From Roseovarius sp. (GTDB taxonomy: Bacteria; Pseudomonadota; Alphaproteobacteria; Rhodobacterales; Rhodobacteraceae): 64,000 nucleotides of DNA. Of this stretch, positions 46,309 to 55,357 are shown piece by piece. A model generated the notes under the pieces. The model worked only from the letters and a program-made list of their open reading frames with translations, had not been told where the DNA came from and searched no databases. Location: assembly GCF_030373445.1 (NCBI RefSeq), contig NZ_JAUCYU010000003.1:186001-250000 (forward strand), given 5' to 3'. Made by a program: the position numbers and the translations under genes. The first letter of the stretch is position 1, and each line of letters opens with the position of its first letter.

Positions 46309-46790
46309 GTCTTGCCTCCAAGTCGCGGGATCTGCATGACCTCGAACTCGCCCGTGGTGCAGTCGATTGTAACCTGCCGCCCGAGCACGCCGCCGGTGTC
46401 TTCGTAGATATTGCGCAGGCCCAGCTTGCGGACGGCCCGGTAGGCGCTGCCGGAATTGGTCGTGCCGACAAGGCGTTTCGGATCGGTGTCGGGTGGCATC
46501 GTCATGTTGGCCCCGCCCACGAGGATCGCCTTGATATGTTTCTTGTCGGTCGTACCGATTTCCATCAGCGAGACGAGCGAGCGCACCGCCTGGTCCACGT
46601 GCCGCCCGTCGATCTTTTCGGACACCTTGCCGGAATCGGAGAGGAGGCAATGCGCCAGGCCGTAGATGCCGCGGGCCGGGTAGAGGAAACCGAGCCCGAT
46701 GCAGGACCCGAGTATGGCGGTCAGGACCTCTCCCGGCCGGGCCGTCTTGACCTCGCCGATCTGGACGTGGATTTTCCGGAGCGTGGTCAT
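46305..46790 (-). CDS. cheD: Chemoreceptor glutamine deamidase CheD
   Basis: A 161-residue CheD that deamidates specific glutamines of chemoreceptors and often interacts with CheC-type phosphatases. The catalytic triad is T24, C30 (in ILGSCIGL) and H47 (in LAHCLL), with exactly the spacing of Thermotoga CheD. Both ends overlap its neighbours by ATGA, with cheR upstream and the triple-CheW gene downstream, so the three are translationally coupled. Confidence 0.94.
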   Translation of the reverse strand: MTTLRKIHVQIGEVKTARPGEVLTAILGSCIGLGFLYPARGIYGLAHCLLSDSGKVSEKIDGRHVDQAVRSLVSLMEIGTTDKKHIKAILVGGANMTMPPDTDPKRLVGTTNSGSAYRAVRKLGLRNIYEDTGGVLGRQVTIDCTTGEFEVMQIPRLGGKT

Positions 46791-47632
46791 GCGGCCGGCC
46801 CGCCACTGCGCGACACCGGCCGGTAGATGATCGGTTCGACCTGCTCGAAATCGGTGTTGATATGCTTGAGGGATTCGCTTTCGCCAATGAACAGGACGCC
46901 ATCGGGGTGGAGAAGCGACCGGGCATGTTTCAGGATCACCTCCTGGTCGGCCGCCGTGAAGTAGATCAGGACGTTGCGCAGGAAGATCACGTCGAACTGG
47001 GCCGTGTTTTTCAGCGGGTCGAGCAGGCTGTGCTGTCGGAAACGGATACGTGACCTGATCTGGGAGGTGACTTGCCAGCCGGACTCGTCGGAGCCGGTCA
47101 TGTGCCGGGCGAACAGGTCGGGCCGGTCCTGGCGGAATCGGGCGACGGGGCGGCCCTTGTAGAGGCCGGCCGTTGCCACGTCGATCACGCGCGAGGAGAT
47201 GTCGGTGCCAAGGATGGCATACTCGAACCGGTCGGCACGGCTTCGCATCTCTTCCAGGAAGACACCGGTGGTATAAGCCTCTTCCCCGGTCGAGGCGGCG
47301 GCGGACCACACCCGCAGCGGGCGGTTCTGCGCCTTCCGGATGAAGCCCGGCACATAGACCTCGTTGAAATAGGTCCAGACCCGGGGCGTGCGGTAGAAGT
47401 ATGTCTCGTTCGTGGTGACCCTGTTGGTGAGTTCCTGGCGTTCGGCGGCATCCTGCGACAGGCGCGAGATGTAGGCCTTGTAGTCGGTCAGCCCGAGGTC
47501 TCGGAGACGGGGCCGCAGGCGCGTCACCAACAGGGAGCGCCGCGAGTCGCCGATGTTGATGCCGGTCTGGGAGTAGACGATGGCGCGCAGTTTCGCGAAA
47601 TCGCCATCGCTCATGGTTTTCGAGCTTTCCAT
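46787..47632 (-). CDS. cheR: Chemotaxis methyltransferase CheR
   Basis: A 281-residue SAM-dependent methyltransferase that methylates glutamates of chemoreceptors. It has the N-terminal helical domain (about 10-75), TNRVTTNETYFYRTP (the receptor-contact segment, usually TNxTxFFR), RVWSAAASTGEEAYTTGVFL with the SAM-binding acidic loop, ILGTDIS, and FDVIFLRNVLIYFTAADQ. The ATG at 47632 has GGGGAAG about ten bases upstream. A second ATG at 47614 is possible. It lies 39 bp after the receptor gene. Confidence 0.94.
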   Translation of the reverse strand: MESSKTMSDGDFAKLRAIVYSQTGINIGDSRRSLLVTRLRPRLRDLGLTDYKAYISRLSQDAAERQELTNRVTTNETYFYRTPRVWTYFNEVYVPGFIRKAQNRPLRVWSAAASTGEEAYTTGVFLEEMRSRADRFEYAILGTDISSRVIDVATAGLYKGRPVARFRQDRPDLFARHMTGSDESGWQVTSQIRSRIRFRQHSLLDPLKNTAQFDVIFLRNVLIYFTAADQEVILKHARSLLHPDGVLFIGESESLKHINTDFEQVEPIIYRPVSRSGGPAA

Positions 47633-47671
47633 GGTGCTGCACTTCCCCTGCTAGTGACGTGGCCGTAGGCG

Positions 47672-49579
47672 TCAGGCGCCGAGTTTGGCGATTTCGCGGG
47701 TAAGACCCTCCGCGCCGATCCGAAGGCCGTCGGTGGCCTCGGCAATGGAATCGGAGGCGACCACGGCCTGCTCGGAGGCATCGACGATGCTCTGGATCGC
47801 CTCGGCCACGTCACGGGCGGCGGTCTGCTGCTCGTTGGCGGCGACGGAGATCTGCGTGATGGATTCGGTTGTATCCGAGATGCCGGCGAGGATCTTCGTG
47901 AAGGCGGCGCCCGCCTCTCGCGATACCTCGCTGCCCTGGGTCACGCGCTTGACCGTCTCGTTGATCAGCTTGGTGATTTCCTTGGTCGCCTGCGAGGACC
48001 GCTCGGCCAGCTTGCGCACCTCGTCGGCCACGACCGAGAAGCCGAGCCCGTGCTCGCCGGCGCGGGCTGCCTCGATCGCGGCGTTGAAGGCGAGCAGGTT
48101 GGTCTGGCCGGCGATTTCGCTGATGACCTTGACGATCTCGTTGATCTCCTCGGAGGAGGCGTTGATCAGGTCCATCGCCTCGATCGAGCGGTCGATGGCC
48201 TTTGCGCCGATATCGGCCTCTTCCTTGGTGCGCTTGGCGATCTCGTCCGAGAGGCCGCTGTTTTGCGCGATGGAGTCGATCGAGGCGCTGAGTTCCTCGA
48301 CCGACGCGTTGATCTCCTCGGTGGTGCAGCCGAGAGTCTGGGCGCCTTCGGCGACCGTCTTGGCCTGCTTGTCGATATCCGCGGATTTCGCCACGAAATC
48401 ACTGGCGATGCGCGACACGTTCTGTTCGACCGCTTTCTGGGCGGTGATGTCGGTGGCGAACTTGACCACCTTGAACGGTTTTCCCTTGGCATCGAGGATC
48501 GGATTGTAGGAAGCGTTGATCCACACTTCCTTGCCGTTCTTGCCGAAGCGGCGGTACTGCGCGGCGGCGAAATTTCCCGCTGCGAGATCAGCCCAGAAGG
48601 CCTTGTACTCGCCACTGCGCACGTAGTCCGGATCGCAGAACATGCGGTGATGCTTGCCGCGGATCTCTTCCAGCGCGTAGCCCGTCACGGCGAGGAAATT
48701 GTCGTTCGCGGTGAGGATCGTGCCGTCAAGCTCGAACTCGATCATTGCCTGTGCGCGGCTGATCGCGGCCATCGTGCCGTCCTGCTCGGCGGTGCGGAGC
48801 TTTTCATTGGTGATGTCGGTGGCGAATTTCACCACCTTGAACGGCCTGCCCCTGGAATCGAGGATCGGGTTGTAGGAGGCGTTGATCCAGACTTCGCGGC
48901 CGTTCTTGCCGAAGCGCTGGAATTCGCCGGTGGCGAAACGCCCTTCGGCCAGGTCGGCCCAGAACGACTTGTACGTGCCGCTGCCGGCATAGTCGGGATC
49001 GCAGAATATGCGATGGTGCCGGCCCTTGATCTCGTCCAGCGCGTAGCCGGTGACGTCGAGGAAATTGTCGTTCGCCGTAAGGATCGTGCCGTCAAGCTCG
49101 AACTCGATCACGGCCTGCGAGCGGTCGATCGCGGCCAGCTTGCCGTCCTGCTCGGCCGTGCGGAGCTTTTCGGCGGTGATGTCGGTGGCGAACTTGACCA
49201 CCTTCAAGGGCTTGCCGTCGGCATCGAGGATCGGGTTGTAGGAGGCGTTGATCCACACCTCGCGGCGGTTCTTGCCGAAGCGCTGGAATTCGCCGGTGAT
49301 GAATTCGCCCATCGCCAGCTGCATCCAGAAGTCACGATACGCGTCTGACGCGACCAGTTGCGGATCGCAGAACATCTTGTGATGGCGGCCCTGGATCTCG
49401 CCCAGGTCGTAGCCGAGCGTTTTCAGGAAATTGTCGTTCGCCGTCAGGATCGTGCCGTTCAGATCGAATTCGATCACCGCCTGAACGCGGTGCATGGCAT
49501 CGACCATGCCTTGCAGGTGCAGGTCGTCGTTGTTGGAAACGTCGGCTGTTGTTGCAGCCGCATTGCTCTTGGCGGTCAT
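47672..49579 (-). CDS. Soluble methyl-accepting chemotaxis protein with three tandem PAS domains
   Basis: A 635-residue cytoplasmic chemoreceptor without membrane segments. Three near-identical PAS/PAC repeats of 122 residues start at residues 34, 156 and 278. Each has the [18 protein letters not shown] and [14 protein letters not shown] or [14 protein letters not shown] segments. No HAMP domain is visible. The signalling domain covers about 405-635 with the hairpin tip [20 protein letters not shown] and [16 protein letters not shown]. The repeats are of the type that binds haem or flavin in some aerotaxis receptors, but no cofactor can be assigned. It heads the cheR-cheD-triple-CheW operon. 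Confidence 0.93.
   Translation of the reverse strand: MTAKSNAAATTADVSNNDDLHLQGMVDAMHRVQAVIEFDLNGTILTANDNFLKTLGYDLGEIQGRHHKMFCDPQLVASDAYRDFWMQLAMGEFITGEFQRFGKNRREVWINASYNPILDADGKPLKVVKFATDITAEKLRTAEQDGKLAAIDRSQAVIEFELDGTILTANDNFLDVTGYALDEIKGRHHRIFCDPDYAGSGTYKSFWADLAEGRFATGEFQRFGKNGREVWINASYNPILDSRGRPFKVVKFATDITNEKLRTAEQDGTMAAISRAQAMIEFELDGTILTANDNFLAVTGYALEEIRGKHHRMFCDPDYVRSGEYKAFWADLAAGNFAAAQYRRFGKNGKEVWINASYNPILDAKGKPFKVVKFATDITAQKAVEQNVSRIASDFVAKSADIDKQAKTVAEGAQTLGCTTEEINASVEELSASIDSIAQNSGLSDEIAKRTKEEADIGAKAIDRSIEAMDLINASSEEINEIVKVISEIAGQTNLLAFNAAIEAARAGEHGLGFSVVADEVRKLAERSSQATKEITKLINETVKRVTQGSEVSREAGAAFTKILAGISDTTESITQISVAANEQQTAARDVAEAIQSIVDASEQAVVASDSIAEATDGLRIGAEGLTREIAKLGA
48383..49480 (-). 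repeat. Three 366-bp direct repeats encoding PAS domains
   Basis: Copies at 49480-49115, 49114-48749 and 48748-48383 share long identical stretches (for example the coding for [10 protein letters not shown] and NASYNPILD). In-frame 366-bp units suggest recent duplication and allow copy-number change by recombination. Confidence 0.8.
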
Positions 49580-49762
49580 GGCCCGGGCCTCAATCTGAAT
49601 ATCACCTGCGGGCAACATCCGCGCGGGGCCTTAAATCCCCGTTAAAGCCGGGCAAGGCCGGGGCGGCTTCGTTACGGGCATTTAGCGAAAATTCACCCGT
49701 GTTGGGCGGGGCGGCCTGCGCTCCGGCTCCCAGTGACATCCGCCCGCGGTGCGCGGACCGGG

Positions 49763-50794
49763 CTAGTTGCTGTGGTAGACGAAGACCATCTGCCGCGTGG
49801 TCCCTTCCGGCGGGGGAGGAAACGGCGCGGACTTGCGGACCTGGGCCACCGCCGCCTGGTCGATGCCGGAAGAGCCGGAACTGTTGACCACCCTGACCCA
49901 TGCGACCGATCCGTCCGCGTTGATCTGGAACTGGACACGGGCAGAGCCACGGGCCGAGGTGGCCATCCTTGCAGTGCTGTTGAGATGGGTCAGCACGCGG
50001 CCCGCGTAGTTGGCCGCCTCGGCATTGCCGGAGGCGCCGAGGTTGCCGAAGACCGACGCGCTGGCGGCCGCCAGACCGCCATTCTGCGCCAGCAGTTCGA
50101 GACCGCTGCTCTGGATCCGGGTGCGCTGGGTGCCGTCGGTCTCGGGACCCGGCTGCGCCTCGGGATTGCGCAGCGCCTCGGTGCTGGGACGTTGTTTCGG
50201 GGGACGCAGCGAGCGGGTGACGGCGGTGCTCTGGACCGTCTCGTCGCTGGGCGCGGCCGGGATGTCGGGGGTTTCCTCCGTCGCCTCGATCGTCACCTGG
50301 GGGGTATCGGGCTGGCGGGCCTCCTCCGGCGCGTCCTGTTCCTCCGGCGTGGGCTCGGCTTCTTCCGCCTCGGTGGTGGTCTCCGGCGAAAGGGGTTGCT
50401 GGGCGGCAAGCTCGGTCTCGGCCTCCTGCTCGGCGCCTGACGGATCGGCCGCATCCGGCGTCGTGATCTCTGACGTGCCGGTGCCGGTGCCGGGCGTCAC
50501 CTCGTTTTGAGGGTTGTCCGATTCGACAAGCGCATTCGACGTGGGCGTCGTATCCTCTACCGGGTCGGGCGCGGAGACCTCGGGCTTTTCCATCGGTTCG
50601 GTCGGCTCGGGTTCGATGGGCTCGGGGGCGGATTCGACGAAATCGTCGAATGTGCCACTGACCTCGGGCGGGGGAGTGGCCGTATCGTCCGGCGCGCTTT
50701 GAATGTCGTGAGAGGCGAACCTGAGGCCCAGCACGTGCAGCAACAGGGAGGCCAGGATGGCCACCGCGGCGACGAGAAGTGAGCGTCTGACCAT
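49763..50794 (-). CDS. tonB: TonB-family energy transducer
   Basis: A 343-residue protein that passes proton-motive energy to outer-membrane receptors. An N-terminal membrane anchor (VRRSLLVAAVAILASLLLHV) is followed by a long Pro/Glu/Thr-rich periplasmic linker (about 30-230). The C-terminal TonB domain covers about 265-343, with ARVQFQINADGSVAWVRVVN and PFPPPPEGTTRQMVFVY. The start at 50794 has GGGAG upstream. No exbB or exbD gene is adjacent. It is upstream of, and on the same strand as, the chemosensory operon but separated from it by 183 bp. It could energise the receptor at 1-3 kb. Confidence 0.9.
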   Translation of the reverse strand: MVRRSLLVAAVAILASLLLHVLGLRFASHDIQSAPDDTATPPPEVSGTFDDFVESAPEPIEPEPTEPMEKPEVSAPDPVEDTTPTSNALVESDNPQNEVTPGTGTGTSEITTPDAADPSGAEQEAETELAAQQPLSPETTTEAEEAEPTPEEQDAPEEARQPDTPQVTIEATEETPDIPAAPSDETVQSTAVTRSLRPPKQRPSTEALRNPEAQPGPETDGTQRTRIQSSGLELLAQNGGLAAASASVFGNLGASGNAEAANYAGRVLTHLNSTARMATSARGSARVQFQINADGSVAWVRVVNSSGSSGIDQAAVAQVRKSAPFPPPPEGTTRQMVFVYHSN

Positions 50795-51145
50795 CAAAGC
50801 TCCCGGCGCGCACCGGAGGGGCCTGACGGAACGACCGGACATGACGCGCCATGAACCGGCAGGGAGGCCGGTTTCGCGCCATGCGCTGCGTTGGTCGATC
50901 TTCTCATCTTGGCGACCCCGATTGCTTTGGGACGAAGTTCAGGACGGGCAATACACGGTGACCGGCATCGGCTATGTGGTTCGCTTCGACAATTAGTGCA
51001 AGAGCGCGTCCCGGTCCATCGCGGGACGGAGGCGCGAGGGAGTCGAAATGACATGAAACCGCGGATTCCTGCCTGCATTTCCCGGAAATTTGATAGGTCG
51101 TTACCATGCCGATCGAGGTGTTGCCACGTGCCCGAAGTACGCGGG
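50795..51145. other. 351-bp gap upstream of tonB
   Basis: No gene is supported in this stretch. It must contain the tonB promoter. No clear Fur-, Irr- or RirA-type iron box was recognised by eye, so iron control of this TonB cannot be argued from sequence. Confidence 0.4.
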
Positions 51146-52048
51146 TCAGACGGCCTCCCGCGGGCCGAGCCCCCGAAATTCGGCGGTTCGTGCGAAATCC
51201 CAGAACGCGGTGACCGCGACGGATCGCGGGGTGCCCGGCCTTTTCACCAAGTAGATATCCCGCTCCGTTCCCGGATCCAGGGGCACGGCGTGGATCTGCC
51301 CCAGGTCCATCGGCAGGGACAGCGACGCCACGATGGCGTTGCCCTGCCCCGAGCCGACGAGCGCGAGTATGGAATGCGTCTGCTGCACACGGTGACGGAT
51401 ATCGGGCGTGATACCGGCGCGCCGGAACCAGTCGAGAATGGCAGGCTCGTTTCCGGCAAGGGTCATGATGAAGGGGAACCCCGCCAGGTCGCCGGGCGAC
51501 AGGGCCGGCCGATCCGCAAGCGGCCCTTGTTCGGGCACAAGGGCGACAAGCCGGTCGGTCGCGATGGAAAGCACGTCGAGGTCATCTACGGGGCCGGACA
51601 GGACGGCAACATCGGTCAGCCCTTTCGAAATCGCCTCGCGCGTTTCGGCATCCGTCCCTTCCTGGATGCTGACCTCGATGCCGGGATGTTTCCGCCGGAA
51701 CCGTTTCACGAGATCGGGCAGGATACGGGTAGAGGCGGTCGGGCCGAAAGACCCGATCCGCAAGTGTCCCGCGCGGTTACTGCGAAGGGCGGAGAGATCA
51801 TCGCGCAGGGCGGCGAGCGACCGGTCGACCTCTGTCGCGTGTTCGACGACGATCTCCCCGGCCTCGGTCAGCGTGAGGGGCCGGGTTTCGCGCCGCAGCA
51901 GGGTCAGGCCGGTGGCCTTTTCATAGCCGGCGATGGCCCGGCTGACAGCGGATTGCGTGAGGCCCAGCGCGATAGCCGTGCGCGAGACGCTGCCGGTGGC
52001 GGCAAGGCTTTTGAGGGCGCGCAGGACGGTTAGAGAGGGATCGGACAT
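51146..52048 (-). CDS. LysR-family transcriptional regulator
   Basis: A 300-residue LysR regulator: helix-turn-helix within residues 5-62 (SLAATGSVSRTAIALGLTQS, then AVSRAIAGYEKATGLTLLRR) and an effector domain with GHLRIGSFGPTASTRILPDL. An upstream TTG at 52060 is in frame, but the ATG at 52048 starts the usual N-terminus. It is divergent from the TauD-like dioxygenase, with a T-N11-A box between them, and so probably controls that gene. Confidence 0.92.
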   Translation of the reverse strand: MSDPSLTVLRALKSLAATGSVSRTAIALGLTQSAVSRAIAGYEKATGLTLLRRETRPLTLTEAGEIVVEHATEVDRSLAALRDDLSALRSNRAGHLRIGSFGPTASTRILPDLVKRFRRKHPGIEVSIQEGTDAETREAISKGLTDVAVLSGPVDDLDVLSIATDRLVALVPEQGPLADRPALSPGDLAGFPFIMTLAGNEPAILDWFRRAGITPDIRHRVQQTHSILALVGSGQGNAIVASLSLPMDLGQIHAVPLDPGTERDIYLVKRPGTPRSVAVTAFWDFARTAEFRGLGPREAV

Positions 52049-52052
52049 GATT

Positions 52053-52067
52053 ATGACCAAAACTCAT
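52053..52067. promoter_or_regulatory. LysR-type box ATGA-N7-TCAT
   Basis: ATGACCAAAACTCAT is a dyad with a T-N11-A core in the 82-bp gap between the divergent LysR and dioxygenase start codons. It lies 64 bp upstream of the dioxygenase start, a usual place for a LysR activator site. Confidence 0.5.
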
Positions 52068-52130
52068 TTTTCCGTGCAATACAATTAATCTAGGAAATAA
52101 ATCAACGCGTGACGAAAAGGGGAAACTTGC

Positions 52131-53198
52131 ATGACCGCCGCACTCTCCAAGATTGACGATCTTCCCGAAAAGCTGACCGGACCCTCTGCATGGATCGGCC
52201 GCGACATGGCCAGGCAGCCCGAGAAGTGGCTTTATCACCTCTCGGAGGCCGATATCGCCGACCTGGAACAGGCGGCGGAGCACTTCCTGGGCCTTGGCCG
52301 GGACGTCGGTGAGATTACCAGCGAGGATTTCCCGCTTAAGCGCTTTACCGGCCACCTGGGCGACCTGCGGCACACGATGCGCGAGGGGGTCGGTGTCGAG
52401 GTGCTGCGCGGTTTGCCGGTTTCAGAGTACAGCCAGCAGATGGCAGCGACCATTTTCTGCGGGATCGGCACGCATATCGGCAGCGCGCGGTCGCAGAATG
52501 CGCAAGGACATATCCTCGGCCACGTGCGGGATATCGGGGCGGATGCCAACGACCCGAACAGCCGGATCTACCAGACCTCGGCCCGGCAGACCTTCCATAC
52601 CGACAGCGCCGACGTTGTGGGCCTGCTGTGCCTGAAGAAGGCGAAGGAAGGCGGCCGGTCGCTTCTGGTCAGCGCCGAGAGCATCTATAACCGGATGCGG
52701 GCGGAACGGCCGGACCTGTTGCTGAAGCTGTTCGACCCGATCGCCACGGACCGGCGGGGCGAGGTGCCGGAGGGCGCGAAGCCGTTCATGGAGATCCCGG
52801 TGCTGAACTGGCACGAGGGGTGCCTGACGGTCTTCTACCAGCGCCAGTATATCGACAGCGCCCAGCGGTTCGACGACGCCATGAGGCTGACGCCGGAGCA
52901 TGTCGAGGCGCTCGACATGTTCGACCGGCTGGCCGACGATCCGGAGCTGAATTTCGCGATGGATCTCGAGCCGGGGGACATGCAGTTCGTGTACAACCAT
53001 TCGCAGTTGCATGACCGGACCGGCTTTCTCGACTGGCCCGACCCGAAGGAGCGCCGGCACCTGCTGCGGCTCTGGCTGTCGCTGGAAGGGGATCGCCCGC
53101 TGCCGGAGTGTTTCAGGGAGCGGTACGGATCGATCGAGATCGGCAATCGGGGCGGGATCATCACCAGGGAGACGCGGCTGCACGCCCCGCTCGATTAA
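52131..53198 (+). CDS. TauD/TfdA-family Fe(II)/2-oxoglutarate dioxygenase
   Basis: A 355-residue cytoplasmic oxygenase. The iron ligands are H156 and D158 (TFHTDSADVVG) and H294 in SQLHDRTGFLD. The 2-oxoglutarate-binding Arg is in RRHLLRLWL (about 308-316). It belongs to the TauD/TfdA superfamily, which hydroxylates sulfonates, aryloxy acids, carnitine precursors and many other small acids. The start has AAGGGG upstream of the ATG. The gene is convergent with a TctABC transporter, whose carboxylate substrate it might process. Substrate is not predictable from sequence. Confidence 0.88.
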   Translation: MTAALSKIDDLPEKLTGPSAWIGRDMARQPEKWLYHLSEADIADLEQAAEHFLGLGRDVGEITSEDFPLKRFTGHLGDLRHTMREGVGVEVLRGLPVSEYSQQMAATIFCGIGTHIGSARSQNAQGHILGHVRDIGADANDPNSRIYQTSARQTFHTDSADVVGLLCLKKAKEGGRSLLVSAESIYNRMRAERPDLLLKLFDPIATDRRGEVPEGAKPFMEIPVLNWHEGCLTVFYQRQYIDSAQRFDDAMRLTPEHVEALDMFDRLADDPELNFAMDLEPGDMQFVYNHSQLHDRTGFLDWPDPKERRHLLRLWLSLEGDRPLPECFRERYGSIEIGNRGGIITRETRLHAPLD

Positions 53199-53222
53199 GC
53201 CGCCGGTCCGCTTGCCGGCGGC
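53199..53222. terminator. Hairpin between convergent dioxygenase and tctA-type genes
   Basis: GCCGCCGG, an 8-nt loop, CCGGCGGC: a perfect 8-bp stem filling the 32-bp gap between the two stop codons. It probably ends transcripts from both sides, though neither side has a strong T-run. Confidence 0.5.
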
Positions 53223-53230
53223 TCCTGCCC

Positions 53231-54736
53231 CTACCCTTTCGGCACTTCCGGCAGCGCCTCTTCCGGATTGCCGATGATGTGCCGGCGCAGCATCAGCGCG
53301 ACGGACAGGAAGGTCAGCGTCCAGAAGATCCAGGTGATCCAGCTTCTGACGAAGATGGTCAGGCTGCCCTGCGACAGGAGCAGCGACTGCCGGAAGCTGT
53401 CTTCAAGCATCGGGCCGAGGATGAAGGCGATGAGGAAGGGCGCCGAGGGCACCTGCATCCGCATCATGATGAAGCCGAGGATGCCGAAGGCGACCATCAC
53501 GTAGATGTCGAAGAAGGAGTTGTTCACCGCGTAGGCGCCGAAGACGCAGAGCACCATGACGATGGGATAGAGGTATCGCATCGGGATCGAGGCGATGTGG
53601 CGGAACATCCGGATCGCGGCCTTGCCGATGATCAGCAGGAAGAGCGAGCTGATGGAGATGCCGATGAAGAGGGCATAGATCAGGTCGATATTCTGTTCGA
53701 ACAGCATGGGCCCGGGGCGCAGGCCATGGACCATGAATGCTCCAAGGATGACGGCGGTGATCACGTCGCCGGGGATGCCGAGGGCCAGGAGCGGGATCAT
53801 CGTCGAGCCGGCAACGCCGTTGTTGCCGGCCTCGGCCGCCGCCACGCCCTCGAGTTCGCCCTTGCCGAAATTCTTGCGGTTGGGCGAGCGGCGCATCGCC
53901 TCGGAATAGGAGACGAAGGCCGAGGGCGCACCGCCGATGCCGGGAATGGCGCCGAGGACGACACCGATCAGGCTACCGCGGAAGATCGACCGGAAGCAGC
54001 GGCGGAAATCGGCGAAGGTGGCGCGGGTGCCGCTGGGGTCGGCGGGCACCTTCTCGGGGGCGCCGCGCCTCGCATAACCATTGAGGATTTCGGGGATCGC
54101 GAAGAGCCCGATCAGCAGTGGAATGAAGGCCAGACCGCCCAGCAGGTTGGCGTTGCCGAAGGTGAAGCGGTCGGTCCCGTAGATCAGGTCGAGCCCCACC
54201 GTGGCAAGCAGCAGGCCGGCCCCGGCCGAGATGAAGCCGCGCAGCAGGCTTTCGCCGGAAACGGAGGCGATGATGGTGAGCGAGAAGAAGATCAGGGTGA
54301 AGTTCTCGGGCGGACCGAAGCTGGTGACGAGCGCGGCGAGGTAGCCCACCAGCAGGATCAGCGACAGGTTGGAGACGAGATCGGCGAAGCAGGAGGCATA
54401 GAGCGCCATGTCGAGCGCCTTGCCCGCCTGCCCCTTCTGGGCCAGCGGATAGCCGTCGAGCACCGAGCAGGAGGCCGCGGGCGTGCCCGGCGCGCGGACC
54501 AGGATCGCCGGGATCGACCCGCCATATACGCCACCCTTGTACACCCCCAGCAGCAGCAGGATGCCGGTGACCGGCGGCAGGGTGAAGGTGAACGGCAGGG
54601 TCAGGGCGACGGCCATGGTCGAGGTCATGCCGGGGATCGCGCCCACGATGACACCGATCGCGATGCCACCCGCCAGGGCCACGAGGTTGTATACGTTCAG
54701 GAAGAGGATGAAGGCGTCCGAGATGTTCTCGATCAT
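53231..54736 (-). CDS. tctA: Tripartite tricarboxylate transporter large permease (TctA)
   Basis: A 501-residue inner-membrane protein of the TctA family with about 11-12 hydrophobic segments. Hallmarks are GVIVGAIPGMTSTMAVALTL near residue 28, the PAILVRAPGTPAASCSVLDG segment near residue 75 and the second inverted-repeat motif GAIPGIGGAPSAFVSYSEAM near residue 265. It forms the transport channel for citrate- or carboxylate-like solutes delivered by TctC. It starts 12 bp after tctB and is the last gene of the TctC-TctB-TctA operon. Confidence 0.95.
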   Translation of the reverse strand: MIENISDAFILFLNVYNLVALAGGIAIGVIVGAIPGMTSTMAVALTLPFTFTLPPVTGILLLLGVYKGGVYGGSIPAILVRAPGTPAASCSVLDGYPLAQKGQAGKALDMALYASCFADLVSNLSLILLVGYLAALVTSFGPPENFTLIFFSLTIIASVSGESLLRGFISAGAGLLLATVGLDLIYGTDRFTFGNANLLGGLAFIPLLIGLFAIPEILNGYARRGAPEKVPADPSGTRATFADFRRCFRSIFRGSLIGVVLGAIPGIGGAPSAFVSYSEAMRRSPNRKNFGKGELEGVAAAEAGNNGVAGSTMIPLLALGIPGDVITAVILGAFMVHGLRPGPMLFEQNIDLIYALFIGISISSLFLLIIGKAAIRMFRHIASIPMRYLYPIVMVLCVFGAYAVNNSFFDIYVMVAFGILGFIMMRMQVPSAPFLIAFILGPMLEDSFRQSLLLSQGSLTIFVRSWITWIFWTLTFLSVALMLRRHIIGNPEEALPEVPKG

Positions 54737-54748
54737 GGCGTGGAACCT

Positions 54749-55270
54749 TCAGAAAATGGCGTTGAGGGGGCCGAGGGGCACCGGCACCCGGGCCACGAAA
54801 CGGAAGAACAGGTAGAGGCCCGCGACAACCGCGACTGCCAGGATCACGGCCTTTGGCCAGTGTTTCCGGTCGTGCAGCAGGATCAGCGCGATCAGCAGCG
54901 CCATCGCTGGCAGAACCACGCCCAGGGGTTTCAGCAGGGCGCAGAAGGCGACCATGAGCAAGCCCGCCACGATGACCCGCAGATCGCTGAGGTCAAAGGG
55001 CGGCGTGTCGTCGAGGGGGTCGTTTCGGTCGCGGCGCTCGGTTGCCTGCATCTCTCGGCGGTTGTCCATGTAGGCGCGGATCGCCAGCAGGGCGCTCAGC
55101 CCGGCAACGCTGACAAGGATGATGCGCGGCCAGAATGTCGGCGAAAGGGCAAGGTTGGGGATCACCTTCGGCGCCTTGACCGCCCAGGGCAGAATGCCGA
55201 ACAGGATGATCAGGGCCAGGGCGCAAACGGCCAGCCCCAGCAGGAAATCTCGCTTGTGATCGATCTTCAC
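54749..55270 (-). CDS. tctB: Tripartite tricarboxylate transporter small subunit (TctB)
   Basis: A 173-residue inner-membrane protein with four hydrophobic segments and a soluble loop (about 70-95), as in TctB. The start is GTG at 55270, with GGAGGGACC four bases before it. An upstream in-frame ATG at 55342 would add a proline-rich tail not seen in the family. It lies between tctC and tctA in one operon. Confidence 0.85.
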   Translation of the reverse strand: MKIDHKRDFLLGLAVCALALIILFGILPWAVKAPKVIPNLALSPTFWPRIILVSVAGLSALLAIRAYMDNRREMQATERRDRNDPLDDTPPFDLSDLRVIVAGLLMVAFCALLKPLGVVLPAMALLIALILLHDRKHWPKAVILAVAVVAGLYLFFRFVARVPVPLGPLNAIF

Positions 55271-55357
55271 GGACGGTCCCTCCGGTTGCAGCCGATCGCG
55301 GATCGGCGGATCAGGATGTGCGGCCGGGCACGCCGGCCGCACCGTCGTCGGACGGTC

